Shown: piece after piece, positions 9,732 through 18,668 of the stretch
How the letters are laid out: each line of letters opens with the position of its first letter
Position numbering within the stretch: position 1 is the stretch's first letter
Source of the DNA: PoT sp049331405
GTDB taxonomy: Bacteria > Planctomycetota > Planctomycetia > Isosphaerales > Isosphaeraceae
Direction of reading: 5' to 3'
NCBI RefSeq assembly: GCF_049331405.1
Contig: NZ_CP186274.1
Coordinates: forward strand, 558,001-622,000
DNA: 64,000 nucleotides
Position numbers and translations under genes: made by a program
The notes under the pieces: generated by a model
What the model saw: only the letters and a program-made list of their open reading frames with translations
The model's database searches: none
Told to the model about the DNA's origin: nothing

Positions 9732-10187
9732 TCAGGACTTCTTGCCCTTGGCGACCATGTCGTTGTCGCCGGCGAGCTTGGCGGCCTTGAATTCCTCGGC
9801 CGTCATCTTGCGGATCGTCCGGTTGTGCATCAGGACGGGTCCGCCGGAGGTGGGGACTTCCTTGGCATAGGCGATCACCTCGTCGGGCGAGTCCTTCGTC
9901 GCGGGGCCTTCCTCGAAGTCCTGGATGACCACGCCGCTGCGCGCGATAACGTCGCCGTCCTGGAGGGCCTTCAGGCCGATCGGGTTGACGGCCTCCAGCG
10001 GGGCGAAATCCGAGACCTTCGTCGCCGGCTTGTGGTTGTTGAACGTGTACTGCCGGAACATCTGGCCCACGTCGTTGAGGGCGACCTCGGCCTGGTTGGC
10101 TTCGGTGACGGGCTCGCCGACCGGCTCGCTGCAGCCGGCGACGAGCCCCAGGGGTAGGATCAGTGCTGCGAGGAGGGAGGAACGCAT
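9732..10187 (-). CDS. Small secreted lipoprotein
   Basis: This is a roughly 151-residue protein of unknown function. It begins MRSSLLAALILPLGLVAGCS, a lipoprotein signal with the lipobox Leu-Val-Ala-Gly-Cys, so it should be lipid-anchored outside the cytoplasmic membrane. The rest is polar, with one conserved-looking stretch (MFRQYTFNNHKPATKVSDF), and ends in Lys-rich sequence. Small lipoproteins of this kind are often found directly after DUF1559 genes in planctomycetes, as here (gap about 100 bases), so the two may act together; this is inference. The ATG at 10199 adds four residues before the signal and is possible. Confidence 0.8.
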   Translation of the reverse strand: MRSSLLAALILPLGLVAGCSEPVGEPVTEANQAEVALNDVGQMFRQYTFNNHKPATKVSDFAPLEAVNPIGLKALQDGDVIARSGVVIQDFEEGPATKDSPDEVIAYAKEVPTSGGPVLMHNRTIRKMTAEEFKAAKLAGDNDMVAKGKKS

Positions 10188-10223
10188 GTCGCCTGTCATC
10201 CGAGAATTAGGTGCCGAAATGAC

Positions 10224-10249
10224 GGGAGACGGCGGTCAGGCCGTCTCCC
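10224..10249 (-). terminator. Hairpin between DUF1559 gene and lipoprotein gene
   Basis: Ten-base perfect inverted repeat (arms 10224-10233 and 10240-10249, loop 6), about 40 bases after the DUF1559 stop. It probably ends or attenuates that transcript before the lipoprotein gene; no T-run was seen. Confidence 0.5.
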
Positions 10250-10291
10250 CACGAACATCGAGACGAGGCGGCGGGCTCGCGGGAGCCGGAC

Positions 10292-11377
10292 TCAGTAAGA
10301 GTCGGCGCTGACGACTTCGCCGCCGGCGCGGGTGCCCAGGGCGAGCCAGGTCGTCGCGCTGACCGCATCCTTGATGAAGTGGACCGAGCCGTCGGCGAAG
10401 CAGACGTTCGCGCCGCCGGGGTGGTAGCTCCGGGCCGCCATGTGGCCGTTGTTGAACGCCGTGCCGTAGACGCCGCAATCGAACCACTTCGAGTTCGGGG
10501 TCAAGGTGTGGCTGTAGTAGCCGCAGATCGGCAGGTTGCGGTAGTACTGCTGGCCGCGGTAGGTGAGCCGGCCGGCGTAACCCGAGGTGCCATAAGCACA
10601 ATTGGGGGCCGTACCGAGGTCACCGTTGCTGATATACAGGAAGTTCACCGGGTCGGTCGGCAGGATGCCGGAGGTCCAGCCGGCGCCGTCGGCCGTGGTG
10701 TTCGCCGCGCGGCTGCGCTTGGTCTCGGCGAAGAGGGCCGTGTTGCTGGTGCCGTCGGTCACCGAGGCGACCGTGACCGGCATGGCCCGGTTCTTGTTGG
10801 GATAGGTCGTCGACGAGGTGTCCAGGGCAATGACGTTGAAGATGCCCGCGCGGGAGGTGACGGACTCGAACGAGGCCGCCGCTGTGCCGAGCCGCTGGGC
10901 CGCGGTCGCCCCGAGGCTGGCGCAGTAGCTGGCGTAGCCGAGGTCGAAGAACTTGATGGTGTTCGGATCCGACGGGCAGTTGAACGCCGAGACGATCTGC
11001 ATCTGGGCCGTCCCGTTGGCCGTGCTCAGGCCGTAGCCGCTGAGGCACCACTCGAAGTTGAACGCATTGTACGTGCTGCTCAACTCCAGGTACGGCAGGA
11101 GCTGGGCCAGGACGTTCGGGCGAGAGCCGCAGGTCCCCGAGAAGACCGCGTCATTGAAAGCGGGTCCGAAGCCGGGGATGAAGGCCGTGGTGGTCGACTC
11201 GGCGTTCGCCGAAGCTAACCCCAGTTGCTTCAAATTGTTGGTGCACTGGGCCCGGCGAGCGGCTTCGCGGGCCGACTGCACTGCGGGGAGGAGCAGTGCG
11301 ATCAACACGGCAATGATTGCGATGACGACGAGAAGCTCGATCAGCGTGAAGCCCGGCCTCGATTTTTGAGTCAACAT
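10292..11377 (-). CDS. DUF1559 protein with type IV pilin-like N-terminus
   Basis: The 361 residues open with a short basic leader and GFTLIELLVVIAIIAVLIAL, a prepilin-type signal and helix. The DUF1559 block AQCTNNLKQLGLASANAES follows, then a Ser/Thr/Asn-rich domain and, near the end, the family signature HPGGANVCFADGSVHFIKD. The protein is expected at the cell surface, possibly forming a pseudopilin-like assembly; the role of the family is not known. A GAGG ribosome site precedes the ATG by about 6 bases. The protein is complete, and a small lipoprotein gene lies downstream. Confidence 0.93.
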   Translation of the reverse strand: MLTQKSRPGFTLIELLVVIAIIAVLIALLLPAVQSAREAARRAQCTNNLKQLGLASANAESTTTAFIPGFGPAFNDAVFSGTCGSRPNVLAQLLPYLELSSTYNAFNFEWCLSGYGLSTANGTAQMQIVSAFNCPSDPNTIKFFDLGYASYCASLGATAAQRLGTAAASFESVTSRAGIFNVIALDTSSTTYPNKNRAMPVTVASVTDGTSNTALFAETKRSRAANTTADGAGWTSGILPTDPVNFLYISNGDLGTAPNCAYGTSGYAGRLTYRGQQYYRNLPICGYYSHTLTPNSKWFDCGVYGTAFNNGHMAARSYHPGGANVCFADGSVHFIKDAVSATTWLALGTRAGGEVVSADSY

Positions 11378-12131
11378 CGTACCTCGTTGTACCTTTCATG
11401 GTCTTCTTAGGGTCGTACTCCGCTGGGCCGATGCCGATTGTACCGAACAATTGTTAAGATTAGGCAGGCATAAATGAAGTTTTGGTTGAAAATCTGGGCT
11501 TTCCCCCAGCTCGATATTATATTTCTTAAAAGAACATTCGCAGGATCTTCTTAAGTTAAATCCAGGAGTGCCAATCCTATTGGCGGGTTTCCCGCCGCAC
11601 AAGGCCCCACTCGTTGCGCAATCACTTCCATTGCCCCCTCCCGCTGGATCGCTCGCAGTGGATTTGTCCAGATCGCCCGAAAGCCGTGAATTTCCCAGGT
11701 TTTCTGGCTTTTGGGCCCGGGCCATTGACGACGTTCGTCGGCAACGCGAGGTCATGCCGACGAGCCAGGAGCCGGCTCGAGAGGTTGCCACGTCTGGAAT
11801 TCCAGATATGAAATTCTCGCGCTTTGTAATTTTGATCAATTATTGTGATAATATGGAATTGGATACGATATCTTTGGGGTCAATTTCGTCTAAATTAGCG
11901 GTATGCGTTGAGGTGGAATTAGGCGGCTTCGAGGCGTCTCCGCTCCTCCGGCGCCGGCGACAGTAGGACGTGGTGTTTGTGGACGGAGGGCCGCGCGAAA
12001 CCCTGGCCGGAGGCGGGTTGGGGATGTGAGAATGTCATGGCTGGCTCCGCCCGGGGCGGTTGATCGGCGATCGTCCCGGCTGGGCTGGGTTCCATCAACT
12101 CACGCCCGCTTCATTGCGAGAGGGTAGCCCC
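11378..12131. other. Spacer between divergent genes, no gene seen
   Basis: The 750 bases contain two A+T-rich patches (about 11,440-11,560 and 11,805-11,910). These are reasonable places for the promoter of the DUF1559 gene on the minus strand. The open frames present have no family features. A small hairpin (GGCGGG-ttt-CCCGCC) lies near 11,582-11,597. Confidence 0.5.
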
Positions 12132-13079
12132 ATGCCCACTGTCCCGGATTCGCGCGGGAGACAATCCAAGGGGAGCTCGGCAACGCTGTCCGACCTGTTC
12201 GTCCTGGTCCTGGGCGTCGCCCTCGCCCTGTCGCTCCGCTGGGACTCGACCTGGCGTTTCACGCCCCACCCCTCCATGCCCCGGACGCCCGTCTGGAAGT
12301 GGGACGGGCAGTTCGTCGAGGAGGCGATCGAGAAGGCGTGCCTGGCGCTGATCCCGCTGATGCTCTGGCGCCGCGTCAGGCTCGGCGGGGTCTGCCGGCC
12401 GGCGGAGCTCCTCCTCGTCGCCTGCGGGACGCCCCTGGTGGTCGAGGACATCGATTGGGCCCTCTGGCATTCCGAGTCGCGGATGGACATCGACACGGCC
12501 GGGGACCTCGGGGCCCTCTTCTGGCGGTGCCACGTTGTTGCCTGGATCGCCTGCCTCGCCGCGACCTCGACGCTGATCCTCCTCCGACGAAGGCTGGGAG
12601 ATCGGGCCTGCTCCGCCCTACTGACATTCGCGTTGGCGACGTCGTTCGCATGGCTCCTGATGCCGATGGAGAACCTGGCCAATTGGGTGGCCACTCGCTA
12701 TGAACTCGGGTCGGCGGGCGAGACCGCGGTGTCCGTGGCGGCCCGCACGGTCGCGTTCCTGGTGCCAGGCGTCCTCGGTGCCGCCGCCGTCCGCGACGCC
12801 TTCCAACGTCCGGAGTCCATGACGGTGCTGGGATGGGCCGGGCTGCTGCTCGCCGGGTGCGACCTGTTCGTTGCCTTGCCGGTCAACCTCTGGGGGCGCT
12901 ACATGCCGGCAATCCCGCCGCTGCGCGACGTCCAACTCCATGCCATGTACTTCGGCGGCCCGCTCGCCGCGAGCATCCTCGGCGGACTCCTTGCCCCATT
13001 CATCGGGACGCGTTGGGATCGCTGGTTCGGCACGACATCCCCAGATCCCGGCACGAGGGGGACACCTGCCGCCGGATAG
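12132..13079 (+). CDS. Polytopic membrane protein of unknown function
   Basis: About 315 residues from the ATG at 12132; an upstream in-frame ATG at 12060 would add 24 polar residues. I count roughly seven to eight hydrophobic helices, for example LSDLFVLVLGVALALSL, then CLALIPLMLW, AELLLVACGTPLVV, HVVAWIACLAATSTLILL, ALLTFALATSFAWLLM, VAFLVPGVLGAAAV, WAGLLLAGCDLFVALPV, and a final GGPLAASILGGLLAPFIG. No catalytic or transport motif was recognised. It stands alone between divergent and convergent neighbours. Confidence 0.75.
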   Translation: MPTVPDSRGRQSKGSSATLSDLFVLVLGVALALSLRWDSTWRFTPHPSMPRTPVWKWDGQFVEEAIEKACLALIPLMLWRRVRLGGVCRPAELLLVACGTPLVVEDIDWALWHSESRMDIDTAGDLGALFWRCHVVAWIACLAATSTLILLRRRLGDRACSALLTFALATSFAWLLMPMENLANWVATRYELGSAGETAVSVAARTVAFLVPGVLGAAAVRDAFQRPESMTVLGWAGLLLAGCDLFVALPVNLWGRYMPAIPPLRDVQLHAMYFGGPLAASILGGLLAPFIGTRWDRWFGTTSPDPGTRGTPAAG

Positions 13080-13185
13080 CTCGGCCAGCGCCGGTCTCCG
13101 ACGCGAGCCCGAAGGGCGAACGCTAACCCATCGCCATCGGTCGAGCCGTGGACCGGGACGATCCGACGGAAAGTCACGACGACCT

Positions 13186-13214
13186 CCTCGGCGGCCCGTG
13201 GAGGACCGCCGAGG
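13186..13214 (-). terminator. Hairpin after the ceramidase-like gene
   Basis: Nine-base perfect inverted repeat (13186-13194 with 13206-13214), 25 bases past the stop of the minus-strand hydrolase and between two convergent genes. It could serve either. Confidence 0.5.
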
Positions 13215-13238
13215 TTGGCTCGCGTCAGACCTGGAATT

Positions 13239-14591
13239 TCACCTGGCCTCGGCGTGCAAGACGTCGAGCAGCCTGACGGCCTCGTCGACGATCTTTTCGC
13301 CGGTTCCCGGCTCGACGAAGCTGTGGAGTCCGGTCCAGACCTGGTATCCGCCGAGGTCATAGGCCTTCCGGTCCCCCACATAGCCGATGTAGTCGTTCGC
13401 CAGCTCGAAGATGTACGTGTGGCGGAACGGCGAGCGCCGCTTGATTTCCTGGCCGAGGACGGTGAAGAACTCGGCCGGGACCCCGACGACCGCCGTGTCC
13501 CCGATCTGGATCGCCTGGATCCAGGTCTTGCGCGTCTCGCCCTGATGACTCGCCAGCACCTTCCGGCTCGCGGCGAAGACGTCGGCGATGCTCTTCTCCG
13601 CCTGCGTGTCATCCTTGAATCGATAGTGCAGGTAGTCGGTCACCGCCTTGGCGTCCTTCGCCTCGTCGAAGTGGCGAACCTTGATGGGGAACTCGCTCCG
13701 GATCCCCTTGACCCGGGAGACGCGGTGCTCGCTCGACCTGGCCAGGGCGTCGAGGATCGCCTGCTTCATCCGCACGATCATCTCCGGAGTCGTCAGCCCG
13801 ATGTTGTGGGTCGACCCCGAGGCACCTTCGAAGAAGAGGACGGTGCCCCCTTTCTCCTTCTCCAACTCCTGGGCGGCCAGCCCGTAAAACGAGGGGGAGC
13901 GTACCCCCGGCTTCACCGTGCCGATGGTATGCGTCGAGTGGTTGAAGAGGATCGCCTCGTACGAGCCATCGGGCTTCTGGAACGCCCAGACCGGGAGATC
14001 CGGGTCGAACGGGCCGGTGGGCCGGACCGCATCGGTGAGAATCCCGATCCAGTTGATCATGCCGTTCTTGAGGAGGAGCCGACTATTCTGGCCGACCGAG
14101 GACTCCTCGCCGAGCCGGAAACGCATCGTCACCGGCGTGAGCCGGGCGTTGGCCGCGACGGCCGCCTCGACCACCTTGTCACCCACCTGTTTCGTGTACT
14201 CTTCTTCACGCGTGACTCCGTGCACCGTCACGGTCGTCGGCCCGTGATGCGTGTGCGTGGCATTGATCAGGATGTTTTCGAAAGGGATGCCGGTCTCCTT
14301 CTCGATGCGACGAGCCGCCGCGTCGAGGAGGTCGCGGGTGAGCACGATCACATCGCACTCGATCAGCGCGACACGAGCCCCCTTGGGGTCGCGGATCACG
14401 ACGGCCGTTGCCCTCAGCTCCCCTTCCTGACCCTTAACTCTGCCCGGTCCGATCCCGCCGCCGATCACCATCTCGTCCGTGGCGACCAGATTGGCCGCCG
14501 CGGCCCCCGCCTGAATGCCCGCCTCGTCCGCCTGTGCCCCGCGGGTCGCAGCCAGGGCTGCCAGGATCGCCGCAAAAATCAGTCGTTTCAT
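13239..14591 (-). CDS. Neutral/alkaline ceramidase-like hydrolase, secreted
   Basis: The 450-residue protein starts with a Sec signal (MKRLIFAAILAALAATRGAQA). It then resembles the N-terminal domain of neutral non-lysosomal ceramidases: AGIQAGAAAANLV near the start and, most telling, the zinc-site motif ILINATHTHHGPTTV. Those enzymes split the amide bond of ceramide. Planctomycetes have many such proteins, and their natural substrate is often unknown, so only the fold and amidohydrolase chemistry are inferred. The C-terminal immunoglobulin-like domain of full ceramidases seems short or absent. The ATG at 14591 is chosen because the signal peptide starts there. Confidence 0.85.
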   Translation of the reverse strand: MKRLIFAAILAALAATRGAQADEAGIQAGAAAANLVATDEMVIGGGIGPGRVKGQEGELRATAVVIRDPKGARVALIECDVIVLTRDLLDAAARRIEKETGIPFENILINATHTHHGPTTVTVHGVTREEEYTKQVGDKVVEAAVAANARLTPVTMRFRLGEESSVGQNSRLLLKNGMINWIGILTDAVRPTGPFDPDLPVWAFQKPDGSYEAILFNHSTHTIGTVKPGVRSPSFYGLAAQELEKEKGGTVLFFEGASGSTHNIGLTTPEMIVRMKQAILDALARSSEHRVSRVKGIRSEFPIKVRHFDEAKDAKAVTDYLHYRFKDDTQAEKSIADVFAASRKVLASHQGETRKTWIQAIQIGDTAVVGVPAEFFTVLGQEIKRRSPFRHTYIFELANDYIGYVGDRKAYDLGGYQVWTGLHSFVEPGTGEKIVDEAVRLLDVLHAEAR

Positions 14592-15143
14592 GAGGGAATC
14601 GGCCTCGGAAAACCTGGGTGGGAATCTCATTCGCACGTCCGGAAGAGGGGCCATCCTACAGAACCATGCCGATGAGGTCCCGCACTATTTGATCGTGCTC
14701 CAAAGAACGCGTCGCAACCCAGTAATGACTGGTTTCCAAAGCGATGTCGGCCTCGTCCTGATACTTCGACGCTGGGGTCATCCGACATTGGCTCGACGCG
14801 GGCCTATGGCCGGGGTGATATGTGGTTCCGGGGCTAATTGCCGCGTAATCGAGGCGTGGCCGAGTCACTGGCTGACGACCTTCAGCGGGACGCCCTCGTC
14901 CACGGCACAGGAGGCGAAGGAATTGATTACACCGGTCGCCGTCGCTGATCCCGGCACGCCCGACGACTCGCCGGATGGCCTGGAACGTGATTCGAGAGTG
15001 CATCGGCTGTTTCTTGACCGGGTCGGCGAATTCGAGCCTGGTATCGATTGTGAAGTGCAACCGCTCGAGGACGTCGCGGGCCCGGCCCAGCAGCGGGGCG
15101 GTGTAGTCCTTGCCCGATTTGCTGTTCAAGGGCCTGGCTGCGG
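14592..15143. other. Spacer with possible decayed coding sequence
   Basis: No intact gene. The minus strand between about 14,880 and 15,140 reads as a protein-like stretch (for example RARDVLERLHFTIDTRLEF) without a start site or a family I can name. It runs into the AraC-type remnant on the other strand, so this whole segment may be genomic debris. Confidence 0.4.
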
Positions 15144-15567
15144 ATGACGCGATCGGCGAAGTCCGCGTCGTCTTTCGCCCGGCATCGTCCGACGCGCAAG
15201 CCGGCTCGCCCTCGCACGGACGCCGATCGCGTCGAGGCGGACCGGAGCTTCCTCTCGAGCCGGCTGTCGGAGCGGGGCACGCTCGATGACGTCGCCCCCG
15301 CCTTGCATGCGTCGCCATTCCACCTGGCCCGCATCTTTCGCGAGCGGACGGGCGTGCCCGTTCATCGCTACCTCACTCGGCTCCGGCTCCGGGCCTCGCT
15401 CGAGAGGCGCGGCCGACCTCACCGCGCTGGCACTGGAACTCGGCTTCTCGAGCCACGGGCATTTCAGCGACACCTTCCGTCGCGAGTTCGGACGCACGCC
15501 GTCGGAGGTCCGTCGCGAATCGAATCCGCGCGGGCTCCGGCAATTGAGCAAGGATCTGGAAGCCTGA
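15144..15567 (+). pseudogene. AraC-type DNA-binding domain, frameshifted remnant
   Basis: The first frame (from the ATG at 15144) reads DDVAPALHASPFHLARIF followed by RTGVPVHRYLTRLRLRASLE, the first helix-turn-helix of an AraC family domain. The match then stops and continues in another frame from about 15,405 as ADLTALALELGFSSHGHF and RREFGRTPSEVRR, the second helix-turn-helix. A small deletion or insertion near 15,395-15,410 joins them. There is no effector domain, so this was either a short single-domain regulator or the C-terminal part of a larger one. It sits 360 bases upstream of the methyltransferase-glycosylase fusion. Confidence 0.8.
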
Positions 15568-15649
15568 TTTCCGCCCGAACACTACCGTTGTCTCCGCAGT
15601 GGGTCGCTTCGGCCCTTGCGATTGACTTCCCTTATGCAAAGGATATCTC

Positions 15650-15799
15650 ATGAAGACGACGAAGTGCCCGGTGTGCGACTGGGACGTGCAGGAGGGCGGG
15701 ATCAAGGTGAGCGTCGGCGGCCAGGAGATCGTCGTCTGCTGCGACGAGTGCGCGAAGAAGGCCCAGGAAGGCTCGCAAGCCTCGGCCGAACAATCTTGA
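15650..15799 (+). CDS. 49-residue zinc-ribbon-like protein
   Basis: A small open frame starts at the ATG at 15650, behind an AAAGGA ribosome site 8 bases upstream. It reads MKTTKCPVCDWDVQEGG, then strands and VVCCDECAKKAQE, and ends in a Ser/Ala/Glu tail. Two Cys-x2-Cys pairs (CPVC and CDEC, with an extra Cys before the second) can form one zinc or copper site, similar to TRASH/YHS-like metal-binding knuckles. The function is unknown; metal sensing or chaperoning is a guess. It stands between the AraC remnant and the repair fusion. Codon use matches the neighbours. Confidence 0.75.
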   Translation: MKTTKCPVCDWDVQEGGIKVSVGGQEIVVCCDECAKKAQEGSQASAEQS

Positions 15800-15930
15800 T
15801 GCCCGCAAAATGACACGGTGATGCGTCCGTCGACCCTGGGCCGGCGGATCCGCCGGGATTTGACACCCGCGATAGTATTTTGGAACGGAAACCCAACCCG
15901 ACGTCGAGAGGTCGGATGGAGGCCTCATCC

Positions 15931-17178
15931 ATGTCTCAGGTCGATTATTGCCTCTTCGAGACCTCCCTGGGCTGGTGCGCGATCGCCTGGTGCGACGGGG
16001 AAGGCTCGAAGGGGCCCGCGGTAGCCTACTTCCAACTCCCCGACGCGACGGCCAAGCTGACCGAGGCCCGCATGATCAAGAAGTCGGGCGCGAGCAAGGC
16101 CGCGAAAAAGCCCCCCGCCCGGATCGCCGAGATCATCCGTCGCGTGAGCAAGCACTTCGACGGCGAGCCTCAGCAGTTCGACGACATCGAAGTCGATCTG
16201 GGCAAGGCCGGCCCGTTCGCGCGTCGGGTTTATGAGGCGGCGCGGAAGATCCCGGCGGGGCAGACCATGAGTTACGGCGACATCGCCAGGGTTCTCGACC
16301 AGCCCAAGGCCGCGAGGGCGGTGGGGCAGGCCCTCGGCAAGAACCCGATCGCCCTGATCGTCCCCTGCCATCGGATTCTCGCCGCCGGCGGCAAGATCGG
16401 CGGGTTCTCCACCTTCGGCGGGCGGGATACCAAGACGAGGATGCTGGCCATCGAAGGTGCGACCATCGGCCTGCCGAAGACGATCAAGTCGGCGAAGGAC
16501 CTCCCACGCCTGGCGGCCCACCTCGCGACCCAGGACCCGCACCTCGCACGCTGCCTGTCGCATCCCCTCGAGATGAACCTGAAGCCGAAGCACTCCCCTT
16601 ACGCGTCGCTCTTCGAGGCGATCGCGCACCAGCAGCTATCGCCCAAGGCCGCGTCGACGATCCTAGGCCGGGTGAAGGCCCTCTACCCCGACTCGACGAT
16701 CCCCGAGCCCTCGGCCTTGCTCGAGACCTCGGACGAGACGTTGCGAGCCGCTGGACTTTCCGGTTCCAAGACCGCCGCGATCAAGGACCTGGCCGCGAAG
16801 GCCCTCGACGGCACCGTGCCCTCGGCCGAAGAGATCGTCGCGCTCGGCGACGAGGAGATCATCCAGCGTCTGACCTCGATCCGCGGGATCGGCCGCTGGA
16901 CGGTGGAAATGCTCCTGATCTTCAACCTCGGCCGCGCGGACGTCTTCCCCGTCGACGACTACGCCCTCAAGAAGATCATCGCCCACGTCTACGATCTGGT
17001 CGAAGTCCCGTCGGCCAAGGAACTCCTCGCCCTGGCCGAAGCCTGGCGCCCGCTCCGCTCGGTGGCCTCGCTCTACCTCTGGAATTACATCAAGCTGAAG
17101 GATCTGGAATCGATCGAAGCCATCGCCCCGGAGCCCAAATCCGGGCCGGCCAAAGCGCGCAAGGCTGTGTCGAAATGA
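15931..17178 (+). CDS. Fusion: O6-alkylguanine-DNA methyltransferase + AlkA-type DNA glycosylase
   Basis: The protein is 415 residues. The N-terminal part (about 1-165) is an Ogt/MGMT unit with a short ribonuclease-like region and the DNA-binding/active segment MSYGDIARVL, RAVGQALGKNP and VPCHRILAAGG. The Cys of PCHR is the alkyl acceptor. The C-terminal part (about 180-400) is a helix-hairpin-helix glycosylase of the 3-methyladenine (AlkA) type with AIAHQQLSPKAA, then IRGIGRWTVEMLLIF and the catalytic Asp in FPVDDYALKKI. The two activities repair O6-alkylguanine and N-alkylpurines respectively. GGAGG lies 8 bases before the ATG at 15931. There is no frameshift, so this is a true fusion. Confidence 0.92.
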   Translation: MSQVDYCLFETSLGWCAIAWCDGEGSKGPAVAYFQLPDATAKLTEARMIKKSGASKAAKKPPARIAEIIRRVSKHFDGEPQQFDDIEVDLGKAGPFARRVYEAARKIPAGQTMSYGDIARVLDQPKAARAVGQALGKNPIALIVPCHRILAAGGKIGGFSTFGGRDTKTRMLAIEGATIGLPKTIKSAKDLPRLAAHLATQDPHLARCLSHPLEMNLKPKHSPYASLFEAIAHQQLSPKAASTILGRVKALYPDSTIPEPSALLETSDETLRAAGLSGSKTAAIKDLAAKALDGTVPSAEEIVALGDEEIIQRLTSIRGIGRWTVEMLLIFNLGRADVFPVDDYALKKIIAHVYDLVEVPSAKELLALAEAWRPLRSVASLYLWNYIKLKDLESIEAIAPEPKSGPAKARKAVSK

Positions 17179-17404
17179 TGCCGTTTGAGGCTCTCGCCTC
17201 CTGGATCGTGGTTCGTTCGAGCCAGAATTGGAGGACGCGATGGAAAGCCGCGAGTCCTCGACGTTAACGCTTTGGCAACGACTGGACGCTGCCTGCGTAA
17301 GAGAGCCGATGAAGGGGATGAATGCCGTTGCCATCCCCCGTTCGCATCAAGGCGACGCCGCCCGTGCGAGCGATTCTCTCACACCACCGCCGGGGCTCAT
17401 GCCC

Positions 17405-18310
17405 TCAGCCCAGGGGAGCTAAACCCTCCGATTGAATGACGGTCGCGACCGACTCGGCGAAGGCCAAGGCGGCCCGTGATCGATCGGCTCCCCTCCTCCA
17501 GAGGAGGCCGACCCGGGCCTTGATTTCGGGCCCCTCGATCGGGATGACCTTGAGCCCATCCCTACCGCGGCCGAGTACGACGAGCGGCAGTAACGCGGCC
17601 CCGAGGCCACGTTCAACGGTCGCCAGGATGGCCTCAATCGAATCCAGCTCGATCGAGCAAGGCGGTTCGACCCCGGCCTCGGACAATGTCTTGTCCGTGA
17701 GATGACGGAGCCACGAATCGTTTCGAGGGAAGAGGATCAAGGACGCTCCTCCCAGATCCGCGAGCTTCATGCTTCCCCTGTCCGCAAGAGGGTGGCTTCT
17801 CGCGACGATCACCCCCAGCGTGGACTCGCCGACGACGTCGATGATGACGCCCGGGTCCCCCGGCGGATCGAGGCAGATGCCGACGTCGAGATCGGACGTC
17901 CTGACGGCCGACTCGATGTCGCGTTGCCAGAGGCGATCGACGCGGATCCCGATGCCGGGATGGGCCGCGGTGAAATGCTCGATGACACGCGGCACCAGCA
18001 GGTTGTCCAACACCTGGACGACCCCGACCGACACCCGGCCTCGGCTCAACCCCTCCGCCTCGGAGATGGCCGGGATGGCCTCATCGAGGGCGCGAATCGC
18101 CCGCAAGGCGTGCTCGCGGAGGATCGCCCCGGCGGCGGTCAGCCGCACGGACCGGCCGCCACGGTCGAAGAGGGAGACGCCTATTTCTAATTCTAACTCC
18201 TTGATCTGATGGGACAGCGCCGACTGTGAGAGGTGGACCTTCCTGGCGGCCTGTGTGAAATGCAGCGTCTCGGCGACGGCCAGGAACGAGCGCAGGTTTC
18301 GCAATTCCAT
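17405..18310 (-). CDS. LysR family transcriptional regulator
   Basis: The protein is about 301 residues. The N-terminal helix-turn-helix is classic (MELRNLRSFLAVAETLHFTQ, then HLSQSALSHQIKELE and LFDRGGRSVRLTAAG). A periplasmic-binding-like effector domain (about 90-290) follows, with GRVSVGVVQ opening the first lobe. It probably binds a small acid or aromatic ligand, as CynR-like members do, but the ligand cannot be read from sequence. The gene is divergent from the decarboxylase-like gene at 18669 across about 360 bases, the usual arrangement for a LysR regulator and its target. Confidence 0.93.
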   Translation of the reverse strand: MELRNLRSFLAVAETLHFTQAARKVHLSQSALSHQIKELELEIGVSLFDRGGRSVRLTAAGAILREHALRAIRALDEAIPAISEAEGLSRGRVSVGVVQVLDNLLVPRVIEHFTAAHPGIGIRVDRLWQRDIESAVRTSDLDVGICLDPPGDPGVIIDVVGESTLGVIVARSHPLADRGSMKLADLGGASLILFPRNDSWLRHLTDKTLSEAGVEPPCSIELDSIEAILATVERGLGAALLPLVVLGRGRDGLKVIPIEGPEIKARVGLLWRRGADRSRAALAFAESVATVIQSEGLAPLG

Positions 18311-18668
18311 GAAGGTCGGCCCACCCCCGGCAACCGAATCGAGATGCTCCGCGGCCGATGCATCCGCGTGCAACCCGCCCTACGACTCGTCTTGTCCACG
18401 TTGAACGCCTAGAACTTCAGGCGATTGATCCCGTCGATCGGTCTCATCGATAAGTCGCATTGGACCGCATGTTATCGAAGTCCATAGAATCCCGCAGAAA
18501 TGAGCCCGGCAGATGGCGGGATGTGTGAACAACTCTCCTTTTAGGGGCCCATCCCAACGGCAGGCTCGGGATTACCACATCCTCCAGGTGCGGGCAGACG
18601 GAGTTGCCGGCGCAGGGCGACTCCACGATCAGCCCGACACGATTCACATCATACTAGCAGGACCTTCG
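18311..18668. promoter_or_regulatory. Divergent control region between lysR gene and decarboxylase gene
   Basis: About 360 bases with no convincing gene. LysR regulators normally bind a T-N11-A site in such a region and control both genes. I could not single out one site with confidence. The open frame running into the decarboxylase from 18513 is more likely leader than protein. Confidence 0.4.

Noticed and set aside
11396..11839. 147-codon minus-strand open frame upstream of the DUF1559 gene
   Set aside because: Low-quality composition, no ribosome site, and it covers the likely promoter region.
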